Positions 15,744 to 25,234 are shown, counted from the stretch's first letter. The stretch is DNA of 64,000 nucleotides from Chryseobacterium tagetis (GCF_016735585.2 NZ_JAERSE020000002.1:310001-374000); one strand, 5' to 3'. Numbers and translations: made by a program. The notes: generated by a model from the letters alone, not told the origin.

Positions 15744-16703
15744 ATGAAAAACAAAATTTTATCCTTATCTATTTTTGCTACCTCCCTATTATCAGCACAA
15801 ATATATATTCCAAATGGAACCGCTCTTTCAACTTCCTCTGGAAATACAAATATTGGTATTGGAATAGCAAATCCAGAAGCCAAACTTCACATCTATCAAA
15901 CAGCAAGTTCCAGTTTAATAGATCCATTCACAATAGACGTTCAATCATTTTCAAACACTGCAAACGCTCAAGCAAGTCACTTTCTTAGAGTGAGAGATAT
16001 TGGAGGAGGAAGCACCCCTTTTATAATAAAAGGAGATGGTAATGTAGGAATCGGAATTTCAACACCTGCGACCAGGTTACATGTTGAAGGGGATATTAAT
16101 TCTACAGGTTGGAGCTATCCTTCCAACACAACTAGAAGAATTGGATTTATTACTACTGATAATACAAACGGAATTGCAAATTATGGAATGTCACTTTTAG
16201 AAGCATATCCTACAGGAACTTCTAATGATGGTCGTGGAGTTACCCTATCCGGTTATTTTGGTTTAAGTTTTTTCACTTCATCTAATGAGAGAATAAGAAT
16301 AGATGGTGCAGGGAATGTGGGAATTGGAACCACAACCCCACAGTACAAGTTAGATGTAAACGGAAAGTCCTCATTCTCTGACAACGTAAAAATTGATGCC
16401 AAACTAGAAGCCAAAGAAATAAAGGTAACTCTTACTCCTACAGCAGATTTTGTTTTTGAGAAGGATTATGATCTTCCAAAACTAGAAGAAGTAGAAAAAC
16501 ATATCAAGGAAAAAAAACATCTACCTGAAATTGCTTCTGCTAAAGAAATGGAAAAAGAAGGAGTAAATGTGGGAGAATTTCAAATTAAGCTTCTACAAAA
16601 AATTGAAGAACTTACTCTTTATACAATTGAACAGAACAAGCTAATCAAAGAACAACAGAAAAGAATAGAAAAGCTTGAAAATAATTCTAAAACAAAAAAT
16701 TAA
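15744..16703 (+). CDS. fibre-like surface protein 3 with conserved C-terminal module
   Basis: 319 residues, the longest of the three. After a signal peptide (MKNKILSLSIFATSLLSAQ) it has three IGIG-type repeats (NIGIGIANPEAKLHI, NVGIGISTPATRLHVEG and NVGIGTTTPQYKLDVNG) separated by beta-rich segments. The shared C-terminal module and coiled coil follow. The higher repeat number compared with genes 1 and 2 fits expansion of a fibre stalk. Expected on the cell surface or in the periplasm; no T9SS signal is visible on this protein. The role could be adhesion, but nothing in the sequence proves it. Confidence 0.8.
   Translation: MKNKILSLSIFATSLLSAQIYIPNGTALSTSSGNTNIGIGIANPEAKLHIYQTASSSLIDPFTIDVQSFSNTANAQASHFLRVRDIGGGSTPFIIKGDGNVGIGISTPATRLHVEGDINSTGWSYPSNTTRRIGFITTDNTNGIANYGMSLLEAYPTGTSNDGRGVTLSGYFGLSFFTSSNERIRIDGAGNVGIGTTTPQYKLDVNGKSSFSDNVKIDAKLEAKEIKVTLTPTADFVFEKDYDLPKLEEVEKHIKEKKHLPEIASAKEMEKEGVNVGEFQIKLLQKIEELTLYTIEQNKLIKEQQKRIEKLENNSKTKN
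16407..16672 (+). repeat. direct repeat copy 3 (C-terminal module of fibre genes)
   Basis: 266 bases colinear with 14707-14972 and 15405-15670 without insertions or deletions, diverged by scattered substitutions. Confidence 0.85.
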
Positions 16704-16706
16704 TTC

Positions 16707-18542
16707 ATGAAAACAAAAATTTACATATTATCAATCATTTTAAGTCTTGGAATTAATTTTCTCTTTGCCCAACATGAAAATGACAATTGGTTATTTGGAA
16801 ATAATAAATGGCTTTTCACTACCAGTTCATCTACAGGTTTTACACATACCACAAATCTAAGTCCTAATATAAGATATGGTGCTTCAGTTATCAGTGATAA
16901 AAATACTGGAGAACTACTTTTTTATTGTAATGGATATAAGATTTACAATAAAAATAATCAAGTCATGACTGGTGGAGATCATCTGTTTGGAAGTCCATTA
17001 AATCCAGCATTTAACGCAACGGGAAACCCTTCAGATCAATCTTCAATCATAGTTCCTCTTCCTAATTCAAACACAAAATATTATGTTTTTTATATTAATG
17101 GAAATAGAACTACCAATGATCAAGATACTTTTGGATATGCAGTTTTTAATTATGGATTAAGATATGCTATTGTTGATATGTCTTTAGGAGGAGGCCTAGG
17201 AGAAGTCACTTCTTCAAATAACATTCTATTTACAAACCCATCATCACCAACCGTAGATCCATTTAGTTATGATAATTCTACAACAAATGCATTAACATTT
17301 ACTTTTGGGAGTGATGGTAAGTCTTATTGGATTGTAACGGCTAAAGATGGAAATATTTTATCTTATAAATTAGATGCAACTGGTTTAAATACAACCCCAG
17401 TGTCAAGCTCTGCAAGATATGGTTCTTTCATCAAAATCTCTCCAGATAGTAAAAAACTTCTTACTAGAGCAAATATAAACACTACTGGTGGTGTATTTCT
17501 TTCTGATTTTAGTAATACAACAGGGATTGTTAGCAATCAGATAAATATTATTCCGAGTAACCAAATCAGTCAATATACTGATGTTGCATTTATGCCTAAC
17601 AGCGCAGAATTTTCGCCTGACAGTAATATTATTTATTTTACAATATCCGGAAGCATTCTTTGTTGCGGCATTGTGAAATCCGGTCTTGCTATGTATAACA
17701 TATCTACAGGAGCTTTAAGAGGATACAATAACTTACTACCCTCAGAATATGAGTACCCTTTAGAATTTAATGGAGCAACTGGAGCTTTACAAAGAGCAAC
17801 AAATGGGAAAATCTATATGATTCAAAATAGTAAAGGTCAAGCAAGTGTACAAGATCCCCAATATTTTCCTGTTTCATTTGGAAGTACTATTAACAATGTT
17901 TATTATAGCTATAAATGGCTGGTAATCAACAATCCGACCATATGGAATCCTTCAACAAATCCACTAACAATGATTACTTCTGTGACAGGCACAGTAAATG
18001 GCTTTTCATTTCCTCAATTAATTCCAAGTTTAGGAAGTGTAAATCCTTGTCCCGATAACTTAGATATTACTGCTCCTGTTACATCATCCCAGGACTTCCA
18101 GGCAGGACAGCATATTACAGCATCTTCTGTAATTAATAATGGTTTAATTGTAAATTATAAAGCTGGTACAGATGTTATATTGAATGATGGCTTTTATGTA
18201 AAAGCTACGGAGGGAAGCTTATTTCGTGCTTATATTGGTCCATGTGATAGGATCATTGAAAGTCTTACAAAATATAGTTCTCCATCAAACAGTTATTTCA
18301 AAGAGGTAAAAGCTTCTGTAATATCAGACGTGAAAATTTATCCGAACCCAACTTCAAATTACACTAACATCACTTCCGGAAATGAAAAACTAATTTCTTG
18401 GGAATTATACGATATGTCAGGAAAAAATATTTTAAAAGGAAACTCTACTCAAATCAATGTACAAAATTTGCCTAAAGCGACATATTTATTAAATATTAAT
18501 ATTAACAATAAAATAGTTACTAAAAAGATTATTGTTAAATAA
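16707..18542 (+). CDS. T9SS-secreted beta-propeller-like protein
   Basis: 611 residues with signal peptide (about 1-21) and an N-terminal NDNWLFGNNKWLF start typical of flavobacterial surface beta-propeller proteins. Repeated segments such as GASVISDKNTGELLFYCNG and KISPDSKKLL follow. At about 445-515 there is a 3-coathanger-stack-like segment (VTSSQDFQAGQHITASS ... GFYVKATEGSLFRAYI). The C-terminus (about 540-611) is a type A sorting domain: IYPNPTSNYTNI, YDMSGKNIL and a Lys-rich end IVTKKIIVK. It should cross the outer membrane by type IX secretion. It is the last gene of the fibre operon (3-base gap), so it may act with the fibre proteins. Confidence 0.85.
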   Translation: MKTKIYILSIILSLGINFLFAQHENDNWLFGNNKWLFTTSSSTGFTHTTNLSPNIRYGASVISDKNTGELLFYCNGYKIYNKNNQVMTGGDHLFGSPLNPAFNATGNPSDQSSIIVPLPNSNTKYYVFYINGNRTTNDQDTFGYAVFNYGLRYAIVDMSLGGGLGEVTSSNNILFTNPSSPTVDPFSYDNSTTNALTFTFGSDGKSYWIVTAKDGNILSYKLDATGLNTTPVSSSARYGSFIKISPDSKKLLTRANINTTGGVFLSDFSNTTGIVSNQINIIPSNQISQYTDVAFMPNSAEFSPDSNIIYFTISGSILCCGIVKSGLAMYNISTGALRGYNNLLPSEYEYPLEFNGATGALQRATNGKIYMIQNSKGQASVQDPQYFPVSFGSTINNVYYSYKWLVINNPTIWNPSTNPLTMITSVTGTVNGFSFPQLIPSLGSVNPCPDNLDITAPVTSSQDFQAGQHITASSVINNGLIVNYKAGTDVILNDGFYVKATEGSLFRAYIGPCDRIIESLTKYSSPSNSYFKEVKASVISDVKIYPNPTSNYTNITSGNEKLISWELYDMSGKNILKGNSTQINVQNLPKATYLLNININNKIVTKKIIVK

Positions 18543-18562
18543 TACATTACAATTCAATTCAA

Positions 18563-18597
18563 CAAAAAAGGTTCAGAAATAATTCTGAACCTTTTGT
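18563..18597. terminator. bidirectional terminator between the fibre operon and sodA
   Basis: Perfect 13-bp stem (18566-18578 with 18583-18595) and a 4-base loop, A-run on one side and T-run on the other. It lies between convergent genes. Confidence 0.9.
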
Positions 18598-18615
18598 CTT
18601 ATAGATAATCAACAA

Positions 18616-19212
18616 TTATTTGTTGAATAATTCCTCAACTTTGTCCCAGTTTACAACAGAGAAAAACGCTGCTACATAGTCAGGTCTTCTGTTTTGGTAG
18701 TTTAAGTAATAAGCGTGTTCCCAAACGTCAAGTCCTAAAACTGGAGTTCCTTTTACATCTGCAACAGGCATCAAAGGATTATCTTGGTTTGGAGTAGAAG
18801 AAACAGAAACGGAACCGTCAGCATTTTTTACCAACCAAGCCCATCCTGAACCGAATCTTGTTTTAGCAGCATCAGAAAAATCAGTTTTGAATTTTTCAAG
18901 ACCTCCGTAAGCTTCGATAGCAGCTTTTACATTTCCTACAGGCTCATTGCTTCCACCTGGAGTTAAGATTTCCCAGAATAAAGAGTGGTTGAAGTGTCCT
19001 CCCCCATTGTTTCTTACTGCTGGTTTATCTGTTCCGGTCTGGCAAATTTCTTCGATAGTTTTTCCTTCTAGCTCAGTTCCTTTAATTGCGTTATTTAAGT
19101 TGTCAATATATGCTTGGTGGTGCTTTGTATGGTGTATTTCCATAGTTCTTGCATCAATAGTCGGCTCTAATGCATCGTAAGCATATCCTAGTTGTGGTAA
19201 TTCAAATGACAT
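18616..19212 (-). CDS. sodA: superoxide dismutase (Mn/Fe family)
   Basis: 198-residue cytoplasmic enzyme converting superoxide to oxygen and hydrogen peroxide. The metal ligands are in the expected places: His27 (MEIHHTKHH), His76 ([11 protein letters not shown]), Asp162 and His166 (LDVWEHAYY), with the same spacing as in Escherichia coli SodA. Mn versus Fe use cannot be fixed from sequence. It stands alone, with a full promoter upstream and a shared terminator downstream. Confidence 0.96.
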   Translation of the reverse strand: MSFELPQLGYAYDALEPTIDARTMEIHHTKHHQAYIDNLNNAIKGTELEGKTIEEICQTGTDKPAVRNNGGGHFNHSLFWEILTPGGSNEPVGNVKAAIEAYGGLEKFKTDFSDAAKTRFGSGWAWLVKNADGSVSVSSTPNQDNPLMPVADVKGTPVLGLDVWEHAYYLNYQNRRPDYVAAFFSVVNWDKVEELFNK

Positions 19213-19237
19213 AATTTTATTTTTAATGTTATTAACC

Positions 19238-19269
19238 CAAATTTAGCCATAATTTGATCTATATTCAAA
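19238..19269 (-). promoter_or_regulatory. promoter of sodA
   Basis: On the minus strand TTTG (19269-19266), 20 bases, then TAAATTTG (19245-19238). Transcription would begin about 20 bases upstream of the ATG. Confidence 0.65.
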
Positions 19270-19410
19270 AAATGGAGATTACTTTAATAAATCTTTAACA
19301 TTGATATATTGATTTAGAATGAATTAAATTTTGTTATAAAAAAATGAAGGTTAGAAAATGAGTAGAGATTACCTCTAATATCCCACTGATTCTTTCGCTT
19401 CAACTCAATA

Positions 19411-19445
19411 AAAAAGCACAAACCCAGAAAGTTTGTGCTTTTTCT
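19411..19445 (-). terminator. terminator of rho
   Basis: Perfect 10-bp stem (19414-19423 with 19431-19440) with a 7-base loop, flanked by an A-run and a T-run, 19 bases after the rho stop on the minus strand. Confidence 0.85.
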
Positions 19446-19463
19446 TAACAATATTAAATTAAT

Positions 19464-21281
19464 TTACTTATTCATAGACATAAGGAATTCCTCATTATTA
19501 CGGGTTCCTCTTATGTTTTTACTTACAAATTCCATCGCTTCTATAGGATTCATTTCAGAAAGATATTTTCTTAAAATCCACATTCTCTGAGAGGTCACTT
19601 CATCAAGAAGCAAGTCATCTCTACGAGTACTCGAAGCTACTAAATCAATTGCAGGATAAATTCTTCTGTTGGCAATTTTTCTGTCTAACTGAAGTTCCAT
19701 ATTACCCGTCCCTTTGAATTCTTCAAAGATCACTTCATCCATTTTAGAACCTGTATCAATAAGAGCAGTTGCAATAATCGTAAGAGAACCTCCGTTTTCT
19801 ATTTTTCTTGCAGCCCCAAAAAATCTTTTTGGCTTGTGAAGAGCATTTGCATCAACCCCTCCTGATAATACTTTACCAGAAGCAGGGGTAACTGTATTGT
19901 AAGCTCTTGCCAATCTCGTAATCGAATCCAGCAAGATCACAACATCATGGCCGCATTCTACCATTCTTTGTGCTTTAGCAAGTACAAGATTGGCTACTTT
20001 CACGTGTTTGTCAGCCGCTTCATCAAAGGTAGATGCAATAACTTCCGCATTTACACTTCTTTCCATATCGGTAACCTCTTCCGGACGTTCATCGATCAGA
20101 AGGACCATCATATAGACTTCAGGATGATTAGCTGCGATAGAATTAGCAATATCTTTCAGCAACATTGTTTTACCCGTTTTTGGCTGGGCAACAATCATGG
20201 CTCTTTGGCCTTTTCCGATGGGAGCAATTAAATCAACAATTCTTGTAGACATTGTTGAATTATTTCCCGCCAAATTAAATTTCTCTTCAGGGAAAAGTGG
20301 TGTCAGATATTCAAAAGCAACACGATCTTTAATAAAAGCAAGATCACGTCCGTTAACTTCTGTCGGTCTTAATAAAGAAAAATATTTTTCACCTTCTTTT
20401 GGAAGTCTTACGATTCCTCTTACAGTATCTCCAGTCTTCAAACCGAAGTTTCTGATTTGCGCAGTAGAAACATACACATCATCAGGAGAAGAAATATAAC
20501 TAAAATCAGATGAACGTAAGAATCCGTAGTTATCTGGTAAGATTTCCAAAACCCCTTCAATACTTACCATTCCATCAAAGCTGAATTCTTTTTTCGGCTC
20601 ATGATGTTCCTCATTTCTTTCAGAATGCTGTTGCTGCCTGTTCTGATTTTGATGCTGATTATGGTGTTGTTGGTTTTGGTTTTTATGTTGATTTCCGTTG
20701 TTTTGCGGATGATTTTGACCTTTTTGAGGTCTAGCCTGATGTTGAGAAGGTGTCGGCTTTTCGTCTGCTGAAGCAGTTTCTTGAGATTCTGTAGTGTTGG
20801 GAACTTCTGTTTTTTCCTGAGTTGTTTCAGAATTGCCTGTATTTGCAGCAGGAAGTCGTTTCCTTTTCTTCTTAGCATTCGCAGCTGCGGCAGATTCGTT
20901 AGCAGTATCTTCAGTATTGATTTCCGCTTTTATTTCCTCTGCTTTCACAGGTGGTTCTTCTGCAACAATCTCTTTTTCTTCTACCTTTTCTTCAATCTGC
21001 GGTTTTGTTTCCGCTTTAGGTTTGGGAGCAGCTCTTTTAGGAGCAGCTTTTTTTGCAGGAGCCTTTACTGTTTTCTCTACAGGAGGTTCCTCAGTAGTTA
21101 TACTACTTTCTGTGGCGTTGAAATAATCTTTAGCAACTTTAGGGTTGGAAGCCTGAAAGTCAAGAATCGCAAAGATTTTATCATTCTCATTGCTGTTTCT
21201 TGCAACTTTAACGCCTAAATCTTTTAAGATTTTAGTCAAGTCCGTTACGGATTTTGACCTTAACGTTTCAATGTTAAACAT
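19464..21281 (-). CDS. rho: transcription termination factor Rho with long disordered insert
   Basis: 605 residues against about 420 in Escherichia coli. An N-terminal Rho_N helical domain (about 1-45) is followed by roughly 185 residues of low-complexity sequence. The first part of that insert is rich in Lys, Glu, Ala and Pro; the last part (about 165-225) is rich in Asn, Gln and His. Then come the RNA-binding cold-shock-like domain (about 232-310, [17 protein letters not shown]) and the ATPase core with Walker [15 protein letters not shown] near residue 370. Rho is a hexameric RNA helicase ending transcription. In Bacteroides thetaiotaomicron a comparable disordered Rho segment drives phase separation. 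Divergent from the DUF4293 gene. Confidence 0.97.
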   Translation of the reverse strand: MFNIETLRSKSVTDLTKILKDLGVKVARNSNENDKIFAILDFQASNPKVAKDYFNATESSITTEEPPVEKTVKAPAKKAAPKRAAPKPKAETKPQIEEKVEEKEIVAEEPPVKAEEIKAEINTEDTANESAAAANAKKKRKRLPAANTGNSETTQEKTEVPNTTESQETASADEKPTPSQHQARPQKGQNHPQNNGNQHKNQNQQHHNQHQNQNRQQQHSERNEEHHEPKKEFSFDGMVSIEGVLEILPDNYGFLRSSDFSYISSPDDVYVSTAQIRNFGLKTGDTVRGIVRLPKEGEKYFSLLRPTEVNGRDLAFIKDRVAFEYLTPLFPEEKFNLAGNNSTMSTRIVDLIAPIGKGQRAMIVAQPKTGKTMLLKDIANSIAANHPEVYMMVLLIDERPEEVTDMERSVNAEVIASTFDEAADKHVKVANLVLAKAQRMVECGHDVVILLDSITRLARAYNTVTPASGKVLSGGVDANALHKPKRFFGAARKIENGGSLTIIATALIDTGSKMDEVIFEEFKGTGNMELQLDRKIANRRIYPAIDLVASSTRRDDLLLDEVTSQRMWILRKYLSEMNPIEAMEFVSKNIRGTRNNEEFLMSMNK

Positions 21282-21362
21282 ATTTAATGTAAAAATGTAA
21301 TTAATTGTGAGTAAGAAAAGTAAGTCCGGTGACTGTTGTTTTCAAAGTACATTCGTATAATG

Positions 21363-21393
21363 CAAATCTACACTTATTTTTGAATTGTGCAAA
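21363..21393 (-). promoter_or_regulatory. promoter of rho
   Basis: On the minus strand TTTG (21393-21390), 19 bases, then TAGATTTG (21370-21363), leaving a 5' leader of about 75 bases. It overlaps the divergent DUF4293 promoter. Confidence 0.65.
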
Positions 21394-21409
21394 ATTTATG
21401 TTATTTTTG
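21379..21409 (+). promoter_or_regulatory. promoter of the DUF4293 gene
   Basis: TTTG (21379-21382), 19 bases, then TATTTTTG (21402-21409), 18 bases ahead of the ATG at 21428. Its -33 element lies between the two elements of the rho promoter. Confidence 0.65.
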
Positions 21410-21427
21410 CATAGAATTTAATATTCA

Positions 21428-21817
21428 ATGCTACAAAGAATACAGACAATATGGACTTTTCTAGCAGTTTTAGCTGCTGTGTTCCTGTTCATTACAGGAC
21501 AGGATGTTATCATTTCCGACAGTTTTCCTGTGATTAAGATCGCTTGTATTGCACTTGTTTTAGTTGGATTACTGAGTGTATTCAGCTTTAAAAACAGAAA
21601 AAGACAAATTTTGCTGAATACCATCAGCATCATTATAAACGCTTTGTTGATTGGTATATTGATGTACTGGTTACTAAAATTATCCGGAGGAATTCAGTTT
21701 CCTGAGAAGGGTATTGAGCCAATTTTTTCATTGATTGCGATTATCTGTTTGTTCATTGCAAACCTATATATCAAGAAAGATGAGAGGCTCGTAAAATCTG
21801 TAGACAGACTTCGATAA
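21428..21817 (+). CDS. DUF4293 family membrane protein
   Basis: 129 residues with four hydrophobic segments (about 7-24, 35-50, 60-80 and 95-113) and a charged C-terminus ending VKSVDRLR. The N-terminus MLQRIQTIWTFLA is the family signature. This four-helix inner-membrane family is confined largely to Bacteroidota and has no known function; it is frequently found beside rho, as here. Expression is from a promoter that overlaps the rho promoter. Confidence 0.85.
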   Translation: MLQRIQTIWTFLAVLAAVFLFITGQDVIISDSFPVIKIACIALVLVGLLSVFSFKNRKRQILLNTISIIINALLIGILMYWLLKLSGGIQFPEKGIEPIFSLIAIICLFIANLYIKKDERLVKSVDRLR

Positions 21818-21841
21818 CCTTACAACGATTTTTTGAGTGAG

Positions 21842-21870
21842 AACAGCTTCTTTTTAGAAGCTGTTTTTTT
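21842..21870 (+). terminator. terminator of the DUF4293 gene
   Basis: Perfect 10-bp stem AACAGCTTCT/AGAAGCTGTT (21842-21851 and 21856-21865) with a TTTT loop and a T-run. Confidence 0.85.
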
Positions 21871-22047
21871 ATGTTTGAGCTCCCGAAGACCACAGATTTC
21901 ACAGATGATTGCGCCTTATTTTCTTTTAAAAATTTATCCTATCATGATATAAGCATTTGTGGAATCTATACAATTTGTGGGAAATAGAAAGTCAGATGCA
22001 ACATTTTTATTAAACTTGCGACAGATTATCTTAAATAAATCTAAACA

Positions 22048-22971
22048 ATGAAAAAACTAACCTATCTTACCTTATCACTTTTCTCTATATTCTCTTTTGC
22101 GCAGGAAGTTTCAAAAGAAAGAATCAATACCGTTCTGGCTACATTAGCTTCTGATGAAATGAAAGGCCGTGAAATCGGAACTCAGGAAAATGAAAACGCC
22201 GCAAACTATATTGCCAAACTTTTTAAAGAAAACAATCTTGAATACTGTACCGGAAATTCTTACCTGATTCCGTTTGACTACAAAGGGAAAACCGTCTACA
22301 ATGTATGTGGAGTAAAAAAAGGAAAAACAGATAAATACCTTGGCTTTTCCGGGCATTTTGATCACATAGGAACCAGCCAGAAAGAGGGTGATAACATTTA
22401 TAACGGTGCCGATGATGACGCAAGCGGAATTACTACACTGGTAGGAATTTCAGATTATTTTAAAAACGAAAAACCTGAATTCTCTATGGTCTTTATGGCT
22501 TTTAACGGAGAAGAAAAAGGAATGCTTGGTTCTAAAGCAATCTCTCAGGACAAAGGATTGGATAAGATCTACAACAATATGACCGCTCTTTTTAATTTTG
22601 AAATGGTAGCAACTGAATCTCAGTTTGGAAAAAATGCATTGTTCATGACAGGTGACGAGTTTTCTGATCTTGATGAACTTTTCAATAAAAATGCAGTGAA
22701 TGGTTTAAAGATCAATCCGGATCCTTATGCTTCTGAGCAATTATTCTACAGATCAGACAACGTAAGTTTTGTAAAAAAGAAAATTATTGCACATTCTTTT
22801 TCAACGGCAGATATGACAAAAGCGACTCATTATCATGATGAAAGTGATGATTTACACGTGGTTGATTTTGATAATTTATCTCAGATTATCAATAATTTTG
22901 GGAAGACTTTAAAGAAACTAAGCCCGAAAAACTTCAATCCAACCTATAACGACAAAGTAAAATTCAATTAA
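22048..22971 (+). CDS. secreted M28 family metallopeptidase
   Basis: 307 residues with a signal peptide (about 1-19, ends IFSFAQ). The M28 zinc site is visible: His103 and Asp105 in GHFDHIG, the bridging Asp in GADDDASG (120-127), the catalytic Glu155 with ligand Glu156 in FNGEEKG, and a C-terminal His in YHDESDDLHV. An aminopeptidase with two zinc ions acting outside the inner membrane is expected. In the third ligand position NFEMVATE has Glu in place of the more common Asp. The ABC transporter gene starts 53 bases downstream with its own -7 element, so the two are probably separate units. Confidence 0.9.
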   Translation: MKKLTYLTLSLFSIFSFAQEVSKERINTVLATLASDEMKGREIGTQENENAANYIAKLFKENNLEYCTGNSYLIPFDYKGKTVYNVCGVKKGKTDKYLGFSGHFDHIGTSQKEGDNIYNGADDDASGITTLVGISDYFKNEKPEFSMVFMAFNGEEKGMLGSKAISQDKGLDKIYNNMTALFNFEMVATESQFGKNALFMTGDEFSDLDELFNKNAVNGLKINPDPYASEQLFYRSDNVSFVKKKIIAHSFSTADMTKATHYHDESDDLHVVDFDNLSQIINNFGKTLKKLSPKNFNPTYNDKVKFN

Positions 22972-22995
22972 AAACGTCTTATCATTTAAATTACG

Positions 22996-23003
22996 TAATT
23001 TTG
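22996..23003 (+). promoter_or_regulatory. -7 element of the ABC transporter gene
   Basis: TAATTTTG matches TAnnTTTG and lies 20 bases upstream of the ATG at 23024; no -33 TTG is apparent. Confidence 0.45.
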
Positions 23004-23023
23004 CTATCCAATTTTTTCATTGA

Positions 23024-24862
23024 ATGAACAAGTATCAAAAAATTTTAAAATTCGCAAGACCGCACCAGAAATACATTTATGGAAGTTTATTTTTCAATCT
23101 TCTGTATTCTGTGTTTCAAATTGCTTCTTTAGGAACAATTTTACCGGTTTTGGGAATGCTTTTCGGCACCATTGAGGCCAAAAAATACAGTCACGCACCT
23201 GTTTATTCGGGAAAAATTTTAGACTTTTTCTCTTACACAAAAGAATATGCCAATTATTATGTTCAGAGTTTGGTTACAGACTACGGAGCGCTTAAGGTAT
23301 TGGCCTGGTTGTGTATCATCACTGCTTTTATGTTTTTACTGAGAAACCTTTTCAGATATTTGGGATCATTTTTATTGATCAATTATCGTGTAGGTGTTAC
23401 AAAAGACCTTCGTGGAGCCATGTACAGAAAGATTCTTTCTTTGCCTGTTTCTTTTTTCACAGAAAGCAGAAAGGGAGATTTGATGTCCCGTATGTCAAAT
23501 GACGTAGGTGAAGTAGAAGGAAATATTTTGGGAAGTTTGGTTGAATTGATCAACGCGCCATTTATGTTAATCAGTACGTTGGTAACCCTTTTCTTCCTGA
23601 GTACGGAAATGACGCTTTTTTCACTGTTAGTCTTGCCTGTAATGGGAACTATGATTGCATTGATTGGAAAAAGCTTAAAAAAGGATTCTCATGAAGCTCA
23701 AAACGAAATGGGAACTATTTTCTCTATTGTAGATGAAACATTGAAATCCACAAAAGTAATTAAGATCTTCAGTTCTGAAAAAATAATGGATAACCGATTC
23801 ATGCAGTCTATGCAAAAGTGGATCAACAGTTCTATAAGATTGGGTAGAAAAAAGGAACTTGCATCGCCCATGAGCGAATTTTTAGGTTCAGTGACTTTTT
23901 TAATTATTGCTTGGTACGGTGGGAAACAAATTATTGTAGAACAGAGTATTTCTCCTGCAGATTTCCTTGTTTTCTTAGGAATTTTCTTCCAGATCTTACC
24001 TCCTGTTAAAAGTCTATCTCAGTCTATTTCCAACGTTCAGAAAGGAGAAGCTTCTCTTGAGAGAGTGTTAGAAATTCTTGATGCAGATGTGAAAATTGAC
24101 GAGATAGCAGATCCGGTATCTATCACTACTTTAAATAATGCCATTGAGTTTAATAATATCGGTTTCTATTACGATAAAGATCATACGATTCTTAAAAACT
24201 TCTCGCTAAGCATTCCAAAAGGAAAAACAGTTGCTCTTGTCGGGCAAAGTGGAAGTGGTAAAACAACGATTGCTAATCTTTTAGCCAGATTTTACGATGT
24301 TTCTGAGGGAGAAATCTTAATTGACGGAACCAATATTAAACATTTAAAATTAAAAGAATACCGTAAGTTATTAGGAATGGTGACTCAGGAATCTGTTTTA
24401 TTCAACGATACGGTTTACAATAACATTTTGATGGGTAAACCTGACGCAACAAGAGAAGAGGTAATTGCAGCCGCGAAAATTGCTAATGCAGACTCATTTA
24501 TTACCAATCTTCCTGAAGGATATGATTCAAATATCGGAGATGATGGCGGAAAACTTTCCGGAGGCCAGAAACAAAGGGTTTCTATAGCAAGAGCGGTATT
24601 GAAAAATCCACCGATCATGATTTTGGACGAAGCCACTTCTGCCTTAGATACAGAATCCGAAAGATTCGTTCAGGATGCACTGGAAAAAATGATGGAAAAC
24701 AGGACGTCTTTAGTAATCGCTCACCGTCTTTCAACGATTCAGAAAGCAGACTGGATCGTAGTCATGGAAAAAGGAGATATTATGGAACAGGGAACTCACC
24801 ATGATCTTATTGCTAAAAGAGGCGTTTATCATAAATTGGTTGAGCTTCAGAATTTTGATTAA
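23024..24862 (+). CDS. MsbA-like ABC transporter, fused permease and ATPase
   Basis: 612-residue half-transporter. The membrane domain (about 15-340) has six hydrophobic segments. The nucleotide-binding domain carries Walker A GQSGSGKTT (about 406-414), signature LSGGQKQRVSIARA, Walker B IMILDEATSALD and the switch His in VIAHRLSTI. It works as a homodimeric exporter in the inner membrane, most likely of a lipid or lipid-A-like molecule as in MsbA, but drug export is equally compatible. The small DUF1801 gene follows after 24 bases. Confidence 0.93.
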   Translation: MNKYQKILKFARPHQKYIYGSLFFNLLYSVFQIASLGTILPVLGMLFGTIEAKKYSHAPVYSGKILDFFSYTKEYANYYVQSLVTDYGALKVLAWLCIITAFMFLLRNLFRYLGSFLLINYRVGVTKDLRGAMYRKILSLPVSFFTESRKGDLMSRMSNDVGEVEGNILGSLVELINAPFMLISTLVTLFFLSTEMTLFSLLVLPVMGTMIALIGKSLKKDSHEAQNEMGTIFSIVDETLKSTKVIKIFSSEKIMDNRFMQSMQKWINSSIRLGRKKELASPMSEFLGSVTFLIIAWYGGKQIIVEQSISPADFLVFLGIFFQILPPVKSLSQSISNVQKGEASLERVLEILDADVKIDEIADPVSITTLNNAIEFNNIGFYYDKDHTILKNFSLSIPKGKTVALVGQSGSGKTTIANLLARFYDVSEGEILIDGTNIKHLKLKEYRKLLGMVTQESVLFNDTVYNNILMGKPDATREEVIAAAKIANADSFITNLPEGYDSNIGDDGGKLSGGQKQRVSIARAVLKNPPIMILDEATSALDTESERFVQDALEKMMENRTSLVIAHRLSTIQKADWIVVMEKGDIMEQGTHHDLIAKRGVYHKLVELQNFD

Positions 24863-24886
24863 ATCTTTTTAAATTAAATTTTTAAA

Positions 24887-25234
24887 ATGAACCCTATACA
24901 AGAGTACTTCTACAGAATCGATGAGCCTGAAAGAAGTACTCTTCTTTTTTTGCGCAAAAAGATTCTGGAATCCGACACAGAAAATATTACAGAGACTTTG
25001 AGTTTTGGATTGCCGTTTTTTAAGTATAAAAAGAAAATGCTGTGTTATTTGTATTACAGCAAAAAGCATAAGCAGCATTATATAAGTTTCTATCACGGCG
25101 ACAGATTAGATCAACCCGAATTGCTTCAGGAAGGCAGAAAGAAGTTTAAAATCCTTTTAATTGACATGGATGAGGATTTACCTTTAGATTTCATTTTGAG
25201 TCTGATTAAAGAAGTAAAACAGTATATCAAATAA
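24887..25234 (+). CDS. DUF1801 (YdhG-like) domain protein
   Basis: 115-residue soluble protein. It has the pattern of the DUF1801 fold: an N-terminal helix with EYFYRIDEPERSTLLFLRK, SFGLPFFKYKKKMLCYL in the middle, and a C-terminal helix LILSLIKEVKQYIK-like segment. Function is unknown. It follows the ABC transporter by 24 bases without a terminator and is likely cotranscribed. The downstream terminator hairpin overlaps its last codon. Confidence 0.8.
   Translation: MNPIQEYFYRIDEPERSTLLFLRKKILESDTENITETLSFGLPFFKYKKKMLCYLYYSKKHKQHYISFYHGDRLDQPELLQEGRKKFKILLIDMDEDLPLDFILSLIKEVKQYIK

Noticed and set aside
14697..16672. Three direct repeats considered as insertion-sequence copies
   Set aside because: The repeats lie wholly inside coding regions and encode an in-frame protein module; there are no terminal inverted repeats or transposase.
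20564..21218. Long open frames on both strands over the low-complexity part of rho
   Set aside because: Repetitive Lys/Glu/Ala/Gln codons leave other frames open by chance; the products are Phe/Ser- or Lys/Ile-rich with no motifs, while the Rho frame is continuous and recognisable.
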